Of a stretch of 64,000 nt of DNA, positions 48,144 through 57,487 are shown one piece after another. Both the position numbers and the translations under genes were made by a program. A model generated the notes under the pieces. That model was not told the DNA's origin and searched no databases. It saw only the letters and a list, made by a program, of their open reading frames with translations. Position 1 is the first letter of the stretch, and every line of letters begins with the position of its first letter. This DNA comes from Pseudomonas putida (GTDB lineage: Bacteria > Pseudomonadota > Gammaproteobacteria > Pseudomonadales > Pseudomonadaceae), in NCBI RefSeq assembly GCF_028682175.1, contig NZ_JANHKS010000006.1, positions 62,001-126,000 of the forward strand, written 5' to 3'.

Positions 48144-48338
48144 ATGAAAAGCAGAGCCCACTTCTCACGAGACGTCGTCTTGAGAGCCAATGCCCAACTG
48201 ATCGAGCACGGAGGCCGCCCTGCAAAGCTTCCACGAGAGCTGTTGGGTGTCGTCACCTTCCGCCCCAGAACCATCGATGAGATCAACACCGCCTTTGCCA
48301 CTGCGTACGCAAGGCTGCGCGAGACTGAGTTTGCATGA
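48144..48338 (+). CDS. Unrecognised small protein (64 aa)
   Basis: 64 residues with a basic start (MKSRAHFSRDVVLRANAQL) and the rest mixed. No family recognised, no signal or membrane segment. GGAAGGA lies about 8 bases before the ATG, a strong ribosome-binding site. It overlaps the next gene by ATGA, so the two are coupled. A small soluble protein ahead of a membrane-anchored partner could be a regulator or antidote, but this is guesswork. Confidence 0.7.
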   Translation: MKSRAHFSRDVVLRANAQLIEHGGRPAKLPRELLGVVTFRPRTIDEINTAFATAYARLRETEFA

Positions 48339-48853
48339 CCAAAGCGAACTACAACCATATCTATAACGCGTTGGTCGCGGACGATAACGACATCGTTGGC
48401 AAGCTCGCCTATTCGCAATACAAGCGTCAGAAAATCGAATACATCCTGGCATTCAAGGAAAAGCACGGAGAACTCCCGAAAGACGCCGACCTTGCCGCGT
48501 TCCACGATATGAGCAACAACGTGTCAGTTCTTGAGAGCTACCGGAGCCAGGCAGCGCAGCTGGCGGTGGATTTTCTGAAAGCATCTCTCGCTGATGAAAC
48601 AAGGGAGATGGAAGACATGTACGCCGCAAAAGCCAGCCACGAGATACGATCCGCGCGACCTGGCTTCTGGACTGGCGTATCACAGAGCGTCATTGGCTCG
48701 GCATGCTTCATCATGCTGCTTGGCTGCCTTGTCTTCTTCACCTGGAGCTTGAAACAAGGGCCTCGTCAGGTCATCGAGCAAGTATTCGACGTGATGATTG
48801 TCGATGCTGCCACCACTCGGTCGGCGATGGAGACAGATGACCCAAAGTCTTGA
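48335..48853 (+). CDS. Unrecognised membrane-anchored protein (172 aa)
   Basis: 172 residues. N-terminal soluble helical part (1-105) with SQYKRQKIEYILAFKEKHGELPKD-type charged helices and ESYRSQAAQLAVDFL, then one hydrophobic segment at about 118-138 (SVIGSACFIMLLGCLVFFTW) and a 30-residue tail. No catalytic motif seen. The topology (helical soluble domain plus one late membrane span) suits a membrane effector or sensor; I do not recognise the family. Start overlaps the previous stop. Confidence 0.75.
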   Translation: MTKANYNHIYNALVADDNDIVGKLAYSQYKRQKIEYILAFKEKHGELPKDADLAAFHDMSNNVSVLESYRSQAAQLAVDFLKASLADETREMEDMYAAKASHEIRSARPGFWTGVSQSVIGSACFIMLLGCLVFFTWSLKQGPRQVIEQVFDVMIVDAATTRSAMETDDPKS

Positions 48854-48915
48854 ACGGGAGATACACCCAGTTCCCACATCGCCTCACGGCGTGCCGACGA
48901 TAGCGATGTCGAGAA

Positions 48916-49016
48916 CGCCCCCGCCGGCAAGCCATGCTGCTACGGGGGATGGGGGTTGTCATTGATGTGGGTACGGACGCCGATCCGTAGCAGCACGGCT
49001 TGCCGGCGGGAGCGGC
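48916..49016. repeat. REP doublet, family A, reversed polarity
   Basis: The right-hand-type core (GCCGGCAAGCCATGCTGCTA) comes first and the standard core second, so the CCGTAGCAG ends face each other. It lies between the unknown gene pair and etfB, which converge. Confidence 0.88.
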
Positions 49017-49036
49017 GTTGAGGGCGCGGCGAGGGG

Positions 49037-49840
49037 TTAGCGAACCACCCCTTCCTCCACCAGGAGCTTCAAAATCGCTGCAGCGCCTTCCTCGGGGCTA
49101 ACCCCTTTGAGCACTTGCCCGCCGCCACCGCTGGCCTTGGCCGTCGCTGCCTTCATCCGGTCGGCACCGCTTTTGGCCTTGATGACCTTCAGGCGTTTTG
49201 GCCGAGGTTTGGCGGGTGTCAGTTCGGCGCCTGTGAATAACTCATCAATGGTGACTTCGATCTGTTCCACATCCAGCGTGCCGCGCTGTGCAGGGCCGTA
49301 GGCGCTCTGGCGCGGTTTGGGGGCGGCGTTGTCCACAGTGGCGAGGAAAGGCAGGCGAACCTTGAGGCGACGCCGTTGGCCGCGTGGCAGGGCCTGAAGG
49401 ACCTGGGCGGATCCACCGCTGATGGATTCGACTTCAGCCATGCCCACCACCAGCGGCCAGCCGAGTTTTTCGGCCAGCAGGTAGGGCAACATGCCCGAAC
49501 CTTCACCAGTCTCGGCCTGGGTGCCAGCAAGCACCAACTGTACCCCGGACTCGCGTATGTAATCGGCCAGCCCCGGCAGCGCATCGGCACCTCCGGGCTG
49601 GTCGAGCACGTGCAATTCTTTCAGGCCCATGCCGAGGTAGGCGCGCAATGCAGGCTCCTCCGCATTGCCAGCGTGGAGCACGTGCAAGTTATCCCCAGCC
49701 AGTTGCAGGCCCAGTTCGACTGCGCGGGCATCCTGTTCCGCACGGCGTGGACGATCGGAAGTCGGGTGCGCACCCACAGACACGAGGCTGATAACGTGCA
49801 AGGCGGCTTTATCCACAGGCAGTATTTTGTCAGGCTGCAT
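49037..49840 (-). CDS. etfB: Electron transfer flavoprotein beta subunit, dimethylglycine-linked
   Basis: 267 residues with EtfB motifs (VELGLQLAG, LAGTQAETGEGSGMLPYLLAEKLG, and LKVRLPFLATVD). With EtfA it accepts electrons from dimethylglycine/sarcosine-type dehydrogenation. It diverges from the housekeeping EtfB, carrying a long basic tail (KPRPKRLKVIKAKSG). Start at 49840 overlaps the etfA stop by 11 bases. A DnaA-box-like TTATCCACA occurs within its 5' end (49810-49818). Confidence 0.9.
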   Translation of the reverse strand: MQPDKILPVDKAALHVISLVSVGAHPTSDRPRRAEQDARAVELGLQLAGDNLHVLHAGNAEEPALRAYLGMGLKELHVLDQPGGADALPGLADYIRESGVQLVLAGTQAETGEGSGMLPYLLAEKLGWPLVVGMAEVESISGGSAQVLQALPRGQRRRLKVRLPFLATVDNAAPKPRQSAYGPAQRGTLDVEQIEVTIDELFTGAELTPAKPRPKRLKVIKAKSGADRMKAATAKASGGGGQVLKGVSPEEGAAAILKLLVEEGVVR

Positions 49841-51050
49841 CGCGTTTTCCCTCGTTCCGGTACGCCTCAACGGCCTCGATCAGCGCCTTGAGCACGTCTG
49901 CGCTTTCGCCAATCACCGACAAATCAGCACGTTTGATCATGTCGCACGTCGGATCCAGGTTAATCGCCACAACTTTGTCGCAGGCCCCGATGCCTTGTAA
50001 GTGCTGGATCGCCCCCGAGATACCCACAGCCACGTAGACACGCGCGGTGACCCAGGTGCCCGATGCGCCGACCTGGCGATCACGGGTCATGAAGCCGTCG
50101 TCCACGGCCACGCGGGATGCGCCTTCAGTGGCGCCCAACGCAGCGGCTGTGCGGTGGAACAGTTCCCAGTCCTTGACGCCGTTGCCGCCCGAGAAGATGA
50201 ACTCCGCTTCGGCCATGGGGATAAGTGCCGGATCGACCGCCACCGCGCCCAGATCCTCAATACGCGCCAGGCTGCGCGCGATGCCTGTGGACAACTCCAC
50301 CGGCAACGCTTCGTGGCGAGTTTCGCTCACGGGCTCCGCACATTCAGCGGCTGCCAGGATCAAGCGCGAAACCGGACGCGACACATCTTGCTGCCCTGCC
50401 CCTGCCCGGCCCGTGGCCTGTGCGTCTTTGACCTGCCAGACGCGCGTCGCCGGGCGCTCGCCCATGCTCGCGGCAAAGCGGCGGCCCAATTCCCCACCAC
50501 CGGTACGGCTGTCAGGCAGCAACCAGTGACGTGGGTCGAACTGGTTATCCACAGCCCGCAGCCCCTGTACGCGCTGTTCAGGGGAGTAACCGCTGAACTC
50601 GCTGCCCTCCAGGACCAGCAGCCGATCGACACCGGCGGTGTCGAACGCCGACTCCTTGTGCTCGCCGAACACCACGGCCAGTACCGCACCGTCTTTGCCC
50701 GCCAACCCATGGGCCAAGCCCAGCAGATCGCGGTCGTGGCTGCTCAGGCGGCCGCCGACCATGTCAGGCACCACGGCGATGTAGAACGCAGGCTCTGCAA
50801 CCTGATGCAGCGGCAATTGCGCTTCAACGGAGGCGGAGCGCTTGACCGAGCCGCCCTGTTGCGCGCCACTGCGGTCGATACGCTTGATGCCGTTGGGGCC
50901 GATGAAACCGGCGCCGTGGACGTTCTTGCGAATGATGCCGTTAGGCCCCATCCAGCTCGCCTGTTGCGGCTGCATGGCGGCATGCAGCGGGTGCAGGCGG
51001 TTGCGGGCGATCCACTCGGCACGAGGGTCGCGGCGGATAATGTCGCTCAT
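49830..51050 (-). CDS. etfA: Electron transfer flavoprotein alpha subunit, dimethylglycine-linked
   Basis: 406 residues, about 100 longer than ordinary EtfA. The C-terminal FAD domain shows FIFSGGNGVKDWELFHRTAAALG, QVGASGTWVTARVYVAVGISGAIQH and VAINLDPTCDMIKRADLSVIG. The long N-terminal part (MGPNGIIRKN, GFIGPNGIKRIDRSG repeats of M/IGPNGI) is typical of the EtfA next to dgcAB. The start shares one base with the dgcB stop. Confidence 0.92.
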   Translation of the reverse strand: MSDIIRRDPRAEWIARNRLHPLHAAMQPQQASWMGPNGIIRKNVHGAGFIGPNGIKRIDRSGAQQGGSVKRSASVEAQLPLHQVAEPAFYIAVVPDMVGGRLSSHDRDLLGLAHGLAGKDGAVLAVVFGEHKESAFDTAGVDRLLVLEGSEFSGYSPEQRVQGLRAVDNQFDPRHWLLPDSRTGGGELGRRFAASMGERPATRVWQVKDAQATGRAGAGQQDVSRPVSRLILAAAECAEPVSETRHEALPVELSTGIARSLARIEDLGAVAVDPALIPMAEAEFIFSGGNGVKDWELFHRTAAALGATEGASRVAVDDGFMTRDRQVGASGTWVTARVYVAVGISGAIQHLQGIGACDKVVAINLDPTCDMIKRADLSVIGESADVLKALIEAVEAYRNEGKRDAA

Positions 51051-52996
51051 CAGTGCGCCTCCGCAGGTTCACGTTTGACAGGAGCCGGCTTGGCGGGCGC
51101 TGCTTCTTCAAGCAGGGCGTCGGCCACCAGTTCAGCGATGTCCTTGATCATCGGGCGAGGTTCGACCACACCTTCGAGCATTGCCGTGCACTGTGGACAA
51201 CCCACGGCCACAAGCTCGGCACCGATTTCGCGGATGTCTTCCATACGCATGTCGGGGATACGCTGCTTGCCCGGAATATCGGTGATCGGCGCGCCACCAC
51301 CGCCACCGCAGCAGCGGGAACGGAAACCGGAACGCTGCATTTCCTTGACCTCGATCCCCAATGCCTTGAGCACGTCGCGCGGCGCTTCATATTCGCCGTT
51401 GTAGCGGCCCAGGTAGCATGGGTCGTGGTAGGTCACGCTGGAGCCTTTGTGCTGGCCCAGGTTCAACGCGCCCTCACCGATCAGCTCGGCCATGTAGGTG
51501 CTGTGATGCTGCACCAGGTATTCGCCGCCAAAGGCGCCGTACTCGTTTTTCAAGACGTGGAAGCTGTGCGGGTCGCAGGTCACGATGCGTTTGAAGCTGT
51601 ATTTGGACATTGTCTGGATATTGCGCTTGGCGAGCATCTGGAAGGTCGCTTCGTCACCCAGGCGACGGGCCACGTCACCGCTGTCACGTTCTTCCAGGCC
51701 CAGCACGGCGAAGTCCACTTGAGCGGCTTTCAGTACTTTGACGAAGGCGCGCAAGGTGCGCTGGTTGCGCATGTCGAAGGCACCATCGCCTACCCAGAAC
51801 AGCACGTCGGCTGTTTTCTTTTCGCTCAGCAGGCTGAGGTTCAGGTCCGCAGCCCAGTTCAGACGGCCGCCCGGTGCAAAGCCGCCCGGGTTGTCGGTGG
51901 CGATGAGGTTTTCCAGGACTTCGGCGCCCTTGTTCGGGGTCGCGCCTTTTTCCAGGGTCAGGTGACGGCGCATGTCGACGATGGCGTCCACGTGCTCGAT
52001 CATCATCGGGCACTCTTCCACGCAGGCGCGGCAGGTCGTGCACGACCACAGGGTTTCGGCATCGACCAGACCATTGACGATCGGTTGATGCGGGTTGCCG
52101 CCGTGCTCCCCGACAGGTTTGCCGGGATAGGGGCTGCCGGCGAATTTGGCATCGGTGCCGCCGGCCAGGCCGACGACCATGTCCTGAATCAGTTTTTTCG
52201 GGTTCAGTGGCTGGCCTGCAGCGAACGCTGGGCACGCGGCCTCGCATTTACCGCACTGCACGCAGGCGTCGAAGCCCAGCAGCTGGTTCCAGGTGAAGTC
52301 CTTGGGTTTTTCCACACCCAGCGGCGCGGTCGGATCAGCCAGGTCCAGCGGCTTGAGGCCGGTGGAGCGGCCGCCGCCAAAACGCTCGGCGCGGCGGTGC
52401 CAGGCCAGGTGCAGGGCACCGGCGAAGGCGTGTTTCATCGGCCCGCCCCAGGTCATGCCGAAGAACAGCTCGGACACACCCCACAGCACGCCGATCCCCA
52501 GGATCACTGCCAGCAACCAGCCGCCGAAGTTTTCCGGAAGGATCCCGGCCACCGGCAGGGTCACCAGGAAGAACGAGGCCGAGAACGCCAGCAGGCTTTT
52601 CGGCAGGCGCATCCACGGGCCTTTGGACAGGCGGCTCGGCGGGTTGCGACGACGCAGATAAACGAAGATCGCACCGACGAACATCACCGCCGACATCAGC
52701 AGCAGCGCATAGCCGAGGATGCGGTTATGCAGGCCGAAACCATGCACCAGAATCGCCAGGATGATGGACGCCACCGCGCCACCGGCCGTGGCCACGTGGG
52801 TGTTGGCGATGTATTTGTCACGTGCCACCACGTGGTGCAGATCGACCATGTAGCGCTTTGGCATGGCCAGCAGGCCGCCGAGCAGATCGACCTTGGAGGC
52901 GCGCCCGTTGCGCCACATGGCGACCCGCCGCAAAGCGCCCAGAACCGCGAGGCCCAGGGCTGCGAACAGCAGGATTGGAAGAAGGGTGTTGAGCAT
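51050..52996 (-). CDS. dgcB: Dimethylglycine catabolism iron-sulfur protein DgcB
   Basis: 648 residues: N-terminal membrane part with about four to five helices (LPILLFAALGLAVLG onward), two 4Fe-4S ferredoxin motifs (CVQCGKCEAACP, CTTCRACVEECP) and two C-terminal CCG domains (RCCGGGGG, VGCPQCTAMLEG). With DgcA it demethylates dimethylglycine to sarcosine and probably carries electrons to the membrane or ETF. Known members are needed for growth on dimethylglycine. Confidence 0.95.
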   Translation of the reverse strand: MLNTLLPILLFAALGLAVLGALRRVAMWRNGRASKVDLLGGLLAMPKRYMVDLHHVVARDKYIANTHVATAGGAVASIILAILVHGFGLHNRILGYALLLMSAVMFVGAIFVYLRRRNPPSRLSKGPWMRLPKSLLAFSASFFLVTLPVAGILPENFGGWLLAVILGIGVLWGVSELFFGMTWGGPMKHAFAGALHLAWHRRAERFGGGRSTGLKPLDLADPTAPLGVEKPKDFTWNQLLGFDACVQCGKCEAACPAFAAGQPLNPKKLIQDMVVGLAGGTDAKFAGSPYPGKPVGEHGGNPHQPIVNGLVDAETLWSCTTCRACVEECPMMIEHVDAIVDMRRHLTLEKGATPNKGAEVLENLIATDNPGGFAPGGRLNWAADLNLSLLSEKKTADVLFWVGDGAFDMRNQRTLRAFVKVLKAAQVDFAVLGLEERDSGDVARRLGDEATFQMLAKRNIQTMSKYSFKRIVTCDPHSFHVLKNEYGAFGGEYLVQHHSTYMAELIGEGALNLGQHKGSSVTYHDPCYLGRYNGEYEAPRDVLKALGIEVKEMQRSGFRSRCCGGGGGAPITDIPGKQRIPDMRMEDIREIGAELVAVGCPQCTAMLEGVVEPRPMIKDIAELVADALLEEAAPAKPAPVKREPAEAH

Positions 52997-53050
52997 GTGG
53001 AGCTCCCAAAGACCAGAGGGTCTTGCAGGTCGAAATGCCTTACTCGGTCC

Positions 53051-53141
53051 CTGTGGGAGTGAGCTTGCTCACGAAAGCATTCTGCCAGTCACCGCTTCGT
53101 TGACTGACCTGCCGCCTTCGCGAGCAAGCTCGCTCCCACAG
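53051..53141. repeat. REP doublet, mosaic of families B and D
   Basis: Left core CTGTGGGAGTGAGCTTGCTC combines the D end with the B body; right core read inward is CTGTGGGAGCGAGCTTGCTC. It lies between dgcA and dgcB, inside the operon. Confidence 0.88.
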
Positions 53142-53157
53142 GGTTATGTGCAAGCCG

Positions 53158-55218
53158 TCAGAAGTCTTTACACAGTCTGAGTGCGTCGTAGATCGCGGCG
53201 TGGGTATTACGCTGCGCCACGCAGTCGCCGATGCGGAACAGCAGGTAGCCGTCGCCAGACTGGCTCAACGACGGCTGAGGCTTGATCGCGAACAGGGCAT
53301 CGATGTCGATCTGGCCCTTGTTGCGCGAACCGTCCTTAAGGCCGTAGTACAGCTCTTCGTCAGGACGCACGCCGTTCTCGATGACCACCTGGTCGATCAC
53401 CCGCTCCTCTTTGGCGCCGGTGTATTCGTTTTCCAGCACCGCCACCAGCTTGTCGCCTTCGCGGTAGACCTTCTCCAGCATCATGTCGCCGGTCATGATG
53501 ATTTCTTTCGGGTACATGCTGCGGTAGTAAGTCGGGAACGACGTACCGCCCATGGCCACGCCCGGTTTAATGTCATCGGTGACGATCTCGACCTGGCTGC
53601 CCTTGTCCGCCATGAAGTCGGCCACGGACATCCCGGTGAACTCGCAAATGGTGTCGTAGACCAGCACGTTCTTGGCCGGTGCAACCTTGCCGTCCAGCAC
53701 GTCCCAGCTGCTGACCACCAGGCCTTCTGCCGCGCCCCAGTGCTCGTTCTGCTCGATGAACGGATGACCGCCCACCGCCAGCACCACCACATCCGGACGC
53801 AGGTCCCTGATGGTCGCGATGTCAGCCGCAGTGCCCAGGCGCAGATCGACCTTAAGGCGAGCCAACTCCAGCTGATACCAGCGGGTGATACCGGCAATCT
53901 GATCACGCTGCGGCGCTTTCGAGGCCGTGGTGATCTGGCCGCCGATGGCGTCCTTCTTCTCGAACAGGGTCACGTCGTGGCCACGTTCAGCGGAAACACG
54001 TGCAGCTTCCATCCCCGCAGGGCCGGCACCGACGATCACCACTTTGCGTTTGACGCCGGTGGTTTTCTCGATGATGTGCGGCACGCCCATGTATTCACGG
54101 GAAGTCGCGGCATTCTGGATGCAGAGCACGTCCAGCCCCTGGTACTGGCGGTCGATGCAGTAGTTGGCACCGACGCACTGACGAATCTGGTCAACCTGGC
54201 CCATCTTGATCTTGGCGATCAGGTGCGGGTCGGCGATGTGCGCGCGGGTCATGCCGACCATGTCGACGTAACCGCCTTCCAGGATACGGGTCGCCTGGTT
54301 CGGGTCCTTGATGTTCTGCGCGTGCAGAACCGGGGCCTTGACCACTTCCTTGATACCGGCCGCCAGATGCAGGAACGGCTCCGGTGGATAACTCATGTTG
54401 GGGATAACGTTGGCCAGGGTGTTGTGCGTGTCGCAACCCGAGCCCACCACACCGATGAAATCGATCATGCCGGTCTGGTCGTAATACTTGGCGATCTCTT
54501 TCATGTCTTCATGGCTGAGACCGTCCGGGTGGAATTCGTCACCGCAGATACGCAGCCCCACGCAGAAGTCAGGACCGACCTCCTTGCGCACAGCCTTGAT
54601 CACTTCCAGGCCGAAGCGCATGCGGTTCTCGAAGCTGCCGCCCCATTCGTCAGTACGCTTGTTGACGCGCGGACTCCAGAACTGGTCGATCATGTGCTGG
54701 TGCACGGCCGACAGTTCCACGCCGTCCAGGCCACCGGCCTTGGCACGGGCGGCTGCGCTTGCGTAGTTGCCGATCACGCGCCAGATCTCTTCCGGCTCGA
54801 TGGTCTTGCAGGTGGCGCGGTGCACAGGCTCGCGGATGCCCGATGGCGACATCAGGGTCGGCCAATGGTCGCCGTCCCAGCGGGAGCGTCGGCCCATGTG
54901 GGTAATCTGAATCATGATCTTGGCGCCGTGCTTGTGCATGGCGTCGGCCAGATTCTGGAAATGCGGGATGATGTTGTCGGTGGCCAGGTTGACCGACTTC
55001 CACCAGCTTTGCGGGCTGTCGATGGCCACGCTGGAGGAGCCGCCACAAATGGCCAGGCCGATGCCGCCTTTGGCTTTCTCCTCGTAATACTTCACATACC
55101 GGTCGGTGGTCATGCCACCGTCAGTGGCATAGACCTCGGCGTGTGCGGTACTGAGGACGCGGTTGCGGATTGTCAGTTTGCCGATTTGTATAGGCTGAAA
55201 CATTGCTTCGAAAGCCAT
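53158..55218 (-). CDS. dgcA: Dimethylglycine demethylation protein DgcA
   Basis: 686 residues: N-terminal Old-Yellow-Enzyme TIM barrel with FMN (1-360; MFQPIQIGKLTIRNRVL, GGLDGVELSAVHQHMIDQF), 4Fe-4S cysteines after it (CVGANYC, CIQNAATS), then a C-terminal pyridine-nucleotide disulfide-type domain (VVIVGAGPAGMEAARVSA). Same architecture as 2,4-dienoyl-CoA reductase/trimethylamine dehydrogenase. It oxidises dimethylglycine, with DgcB and EtfAB as electron partners. Confidence 0.96.
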   Translation of the reverse strand: MAFEAMFQPIQIGKLTIRNRVLSTAHAEVYATDGGMTTDRYVKYYEEKAKGGIGLAICGGSSSVAIDSPQSWWKSVNLATDNIIPHFQNLADAMHKHGAKIMIQITHMGRRSRWDGDHWPTLMSPSGIREPVHRATCKTIEPEEIWRVIGNYASAAARAKAGGLDGVELSAVHQHMIDQFWSPRVNKRTDEWGGSFENRMRFGLEVIKAVRKEVGPDFCVGLRICGDEFHPDGLSHEDMKEIAKYYDQTGMIDFIGVVGSGCDTHNTLANVIPNMSYPPEPFLHLAAGIKEVVKAPVLHAQNIKDPNQATRILEGGYVDMVGMTRAHIADPHLIAKIKMGQVDQIRQCVGANYCIDRQYQGLDVLCIQNAATSREYMGVPHIIEKTTGVKRKVVIVGAGPAGMEAARVSAERGHDVTLFEKKDAIGGQITTASKAPQRDQIAGITRWYQLELARLKVDLRLGTAADIATIRDLRPDVVVLAVGGHPFIEQNEHWGAAEGLVVSSWDVLDGKVAPAKNVLVYDTICEFTGMSVADFMADKGSQVEIVTDDIKPGVAMGGTSFPTYYRSMYPKEIIMTGDMMLEKVYREGDKLVAVLENEYTGAKEERVIDQVVIENGVRPDEELYYGLKDGSRNKGQIDIDALFAIKPQPSLSQSGDGYLLFRIGDCVAQRNTHAAIYDALRLCKDF

Positions 55219-55233
55219 CTCACGGTCCTCGGC

Positions 55234-55764
55234 TTACAACGGTTTTACGACGAACAGGCCATCTTCGTGGCCCTCTTCCGATCCGCCGTAGACCTGCTCG
55301 GCCACCGTGCGAACGGAGCTGCCTTTGGCAGCGAGAATCTGGTCCATGGCACCGGCGAACCAGCCAGTGAACATGTAGTCGACCTTGCGACCGACCTTGC
55401 CGTACACATAAACGAAGGCCGAGTGCTCCAGCTTCACGCTGCAGGTGCCTTTATCCAGGTCAATTTCCTGGATCTTGAACAGACCCCAGCCACGCTGGGA
55501 CAGACGGTTCATGTAGTGCTCGAACACCGCGACGCCTTCCAGGCCATGGCACTCGGCTTCCTTCTCGCACCAGTGCCAGGCGGACTTGTAACCGGCCTTG
55601 TAGAGAATCTCGGCGTAGGCGTCAGCCCCCAGAACTTCCTCGATGCCCATGTGGTTGTTGACGAAGAAATGACGCGGCACGTACAGCATTGGCAGGGCGT
55701 CGGAAGTCCAGACACCGGTCTCGCTGTCGACTTCGATAGGCAATTGCGGGGCGATCTTGGCCAT
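55234..55764 (-). CDS. DUF5943 protein of the dgc operon
   Basis: 176 residues without signal or membrane span, containing HFFVNNHMGIEEVLG, GYKSAWHWCEKEAECHGLEG and FTGWFAGAMDQIL. The pattern suggests a V4R-type ligand-binding fold, as in DUF5943. It always seems to sit just before dgcA in Pseudomonas; it may bind a pathway metabolite or folate, but no activity is known to me. Only 15 bases separate it from dgcA. Confidence 0.82.
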   Translation of the reverse strand: MAKIAPQLPIEVDSETGVWTSDALPMLYVPRHFFVNNHMGIEEVLGADAYAEILYKAGYKSAWHWCEKEAECHGLEGVAVFEHYMNRLSQRGWGLFKIQEIDLDKGTCSVKLEHSAFVYVYGKVGRKVDYMFTGWFAGAMDQILAAKGSSVRTVAEQVYGGSEEGHEDGLFVVKPL

Positions 55765-55839
55765 GGAAACTTAACTCCAGAAAATTTTGTTGGATGCCCC
55801 CTCCACGGACGGGAGAGGGAAAAGTGTGTGATCTAGGGC

Positions 55840-56817
55840 TTATTCGCCCCAGACATCCGCTAATACGCGAACCCAGTTTTCGCCCATGATCTTGCGTACA
55901 ACGCGCTCCGAATGGCCGCGTTTGAGCAGGGTTTCGGTCAGGTTCGGGAATTCGCCGACGGTGCGGATGCCCAGCGGGTTGATGATCTTGCCGAAGCTGG
56001 TCAGGCGGCGGGCGTAGCCCTTGTCGTGGGTCAGGTACTCGAAGAAGTCCTGGCCGTGGCCCTGGGTGAAGTCGGTGCCGATACCGATGGCGTCTTCGCC
56101 GACGATGTTCATCACGTATTCGATGGCTTCGGCGTAGTCGTCGATGGTCGAATCGATACCCTTGGCCAGGAACGGCGCGAACATGGTCACGCCGACGAAA
56201 CCGCCGTGGTCGGCGATGAATTTCAGTTCAGCGTCGGATTTGTTGCGTGGGTGTTCCTTGAGACCCGAAGGCAGGCAGTGCGAGTAGGTCACTGGCTTCT
56301 TGGATTCGAGGATCACTTCTTCGGACGTCTTGGAACCGACGTGGGACAGGTCGCACATGACGCCAACGCGGTTCATTTCCGCGACGATTTCACGACCGAA
56401 GCCCGACAGGCCGCCGTCACGCTCGTAGCAACCGGTGCCGACCAGGTTCTGGGTGTTGTAGCACATCTGCACGATGCCCACGCCCAGCTGCTTGAAGATC
56501 TCGACGTAGCCGATCTGGTCTTCGTAGGCATGGGCGTTCTGGAAGCCGAAGAGGATACCGGTCTTGCCCAGCTCCTTGGCCTTGCGGATGTCGGCGGTGT
56601 TGCGAACCTGCATGACCAGGTCGCTGTTTTCGCGAATCAGTTTCTGGCTGGAGGCGATGCTGTTGACGGTCTGCTGAAACCCTTCCCAAACCGACACGGT
56701 GCAGTTGGCCATGGTCAGGCCGCCTTTGCGCATGTCTTCGAACAGCTCACGGTTCCATTTGGCGATAATCAGACCGTCGATAACGATGCTGTCGGCGTGC
56801 AATTCGGCTGGGCTCAT
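55840..56817 (-). CDS. Membrane dipeptidase family protein (peptidase M19) of the dgc operon
   Basis: 325 residues of the renal-dipeptidase (M19) family: SIVIDGLIIAKWN, MCDLSHVGSKTSEEVILES, SHCLPSGLKEHPRNKSD and GIGTDFTQGHG show the metal-binding TIM barrel. The usual HxD opener appears as VIDGL, so metal coordination may differ from true dipeptidases. It leads the dgc operon and may hydrolyse a betaine- or sarcosine-containing conjugate. The start at 56817 (MSPAEL) has AGGGGA upstream. Confidence 0.85.
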   Translation of the reverse strand: MSPAELHADSIVIDGLIIAKWNRELFEDMRKGGLTMANCTVSVWEGFQQTVNSIASSQKLIRENSDLVMQVRNTADIRKAKELGKTGILFGFQNAHAYEDQIGYVEIFKQLGVGIVQMCYNTQNLVGTGCYERDGGLSGFGREIVAEMNRVGVMCDLSHVGSKTSEEVILESKKPVTYSHCLPSGLKEHPRNKSDAELKFIADHGGFVGVTMFAPFLAKGIDSTIDDYAEAIEYVMNIVGEDAIGIGTDFTQGHGQDFFEYLTHDKGYARRLTSFGKIINPLGIRTVGEFPNLTETLLKRGHSERVVRKIMGENWVRVLADVWGE

Positions 56818-57045
56818 CAGGCTGTCCCCTATAGGTTGTTCGTGCGCCGAAACGTCTGCCGGCGCTTTGGGGCCAGCATATGCCTGCGGGTCGGATGAGC
56901 CGGATGCAAAAACGACAAGGGAATTGCCGAAAGCGTCAAGAAACGACAAACGACGACTGCGGGCGTCTGCCACCTGCGTTTGATAACTGTTCTTTGCCGC
57001 GCGCTTGGGCGAGAATTCCCCGCATCACTGAATCGGGAAACCCCA

Positions 57046-57450
57046 ATGAAGACGATTTTTCTGGCTCTGGCTCTATTCGCGACAGGCGCTCACGCAGCGG
57101 CCAACCCGGACGCGACCCCTTGCGACGGCGTGGACGAAGACAAACAGACCCTGGAATGTTCGGTGTACAGCCGCGACACCGCGGTCAAGCTGCTGGACGA
57201 GAACTTCCAGAACCTGCTGGAGCGGGTGAACGTGCAGTTTGGCGCGAACAAGGCGCAATCGGACGAATTCGCCGGCAAGCTCAAGACCGCCCAGGACGCC
57301 TGGAAGAAACTGCGCGACGCCGACTGCGCCGTGGAAGTCTTCCCGGCCAAGCCCGGCACCAAGGAATTCAATATCGGCCAGAATGACTGCCTGGCGCGCA
57401 TGAGCGACGAGCGCTCCGAGTACCTGGAAAGCATCGCGCAGTCTGAATGA
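57046..57450 (+). CDS. LprI/DUF1311-like secreted protein
   Basis: 134 residues with a signal peptide (1-17, MKTIFLALALFATGAHA) and the LprI lysozyme-inhibitor-like pattern: four cysteines, WKKLRDADC and CLARMSDERSEYL. Members are periplasmic; some inhibit host lysozyme, most are untested. The start at 57046 has GGGAAA upstream. It is divergent from the dgc operon and followed by the DUF3010 gene after 37 bases. Confidence 0.88.
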   Translation: MKTIFLALALFATGAHAAANPDATPCDGVDEDKQTLECSVYSRDTAVKLLDENFQNLLERVNVQFGANKAQSDEFAGKLKTAQDAWKKLRDADCAVEVFPAKPGTKEFNIGQNDCLARMSDERSEYLESIAQSE

Positions 57451-57487
57451 GATACCCTGACGCCTTTTACAGGCTCAAGGTCAGCAC

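Noticed and set aside
53146..55836. An 896-codon plus-strand open frame opposite dgcA and the DUF5943 gene
   Set aside because: Same shadow effect; it crosses two real genes and has no recognisable domain or ribosome-binding site.
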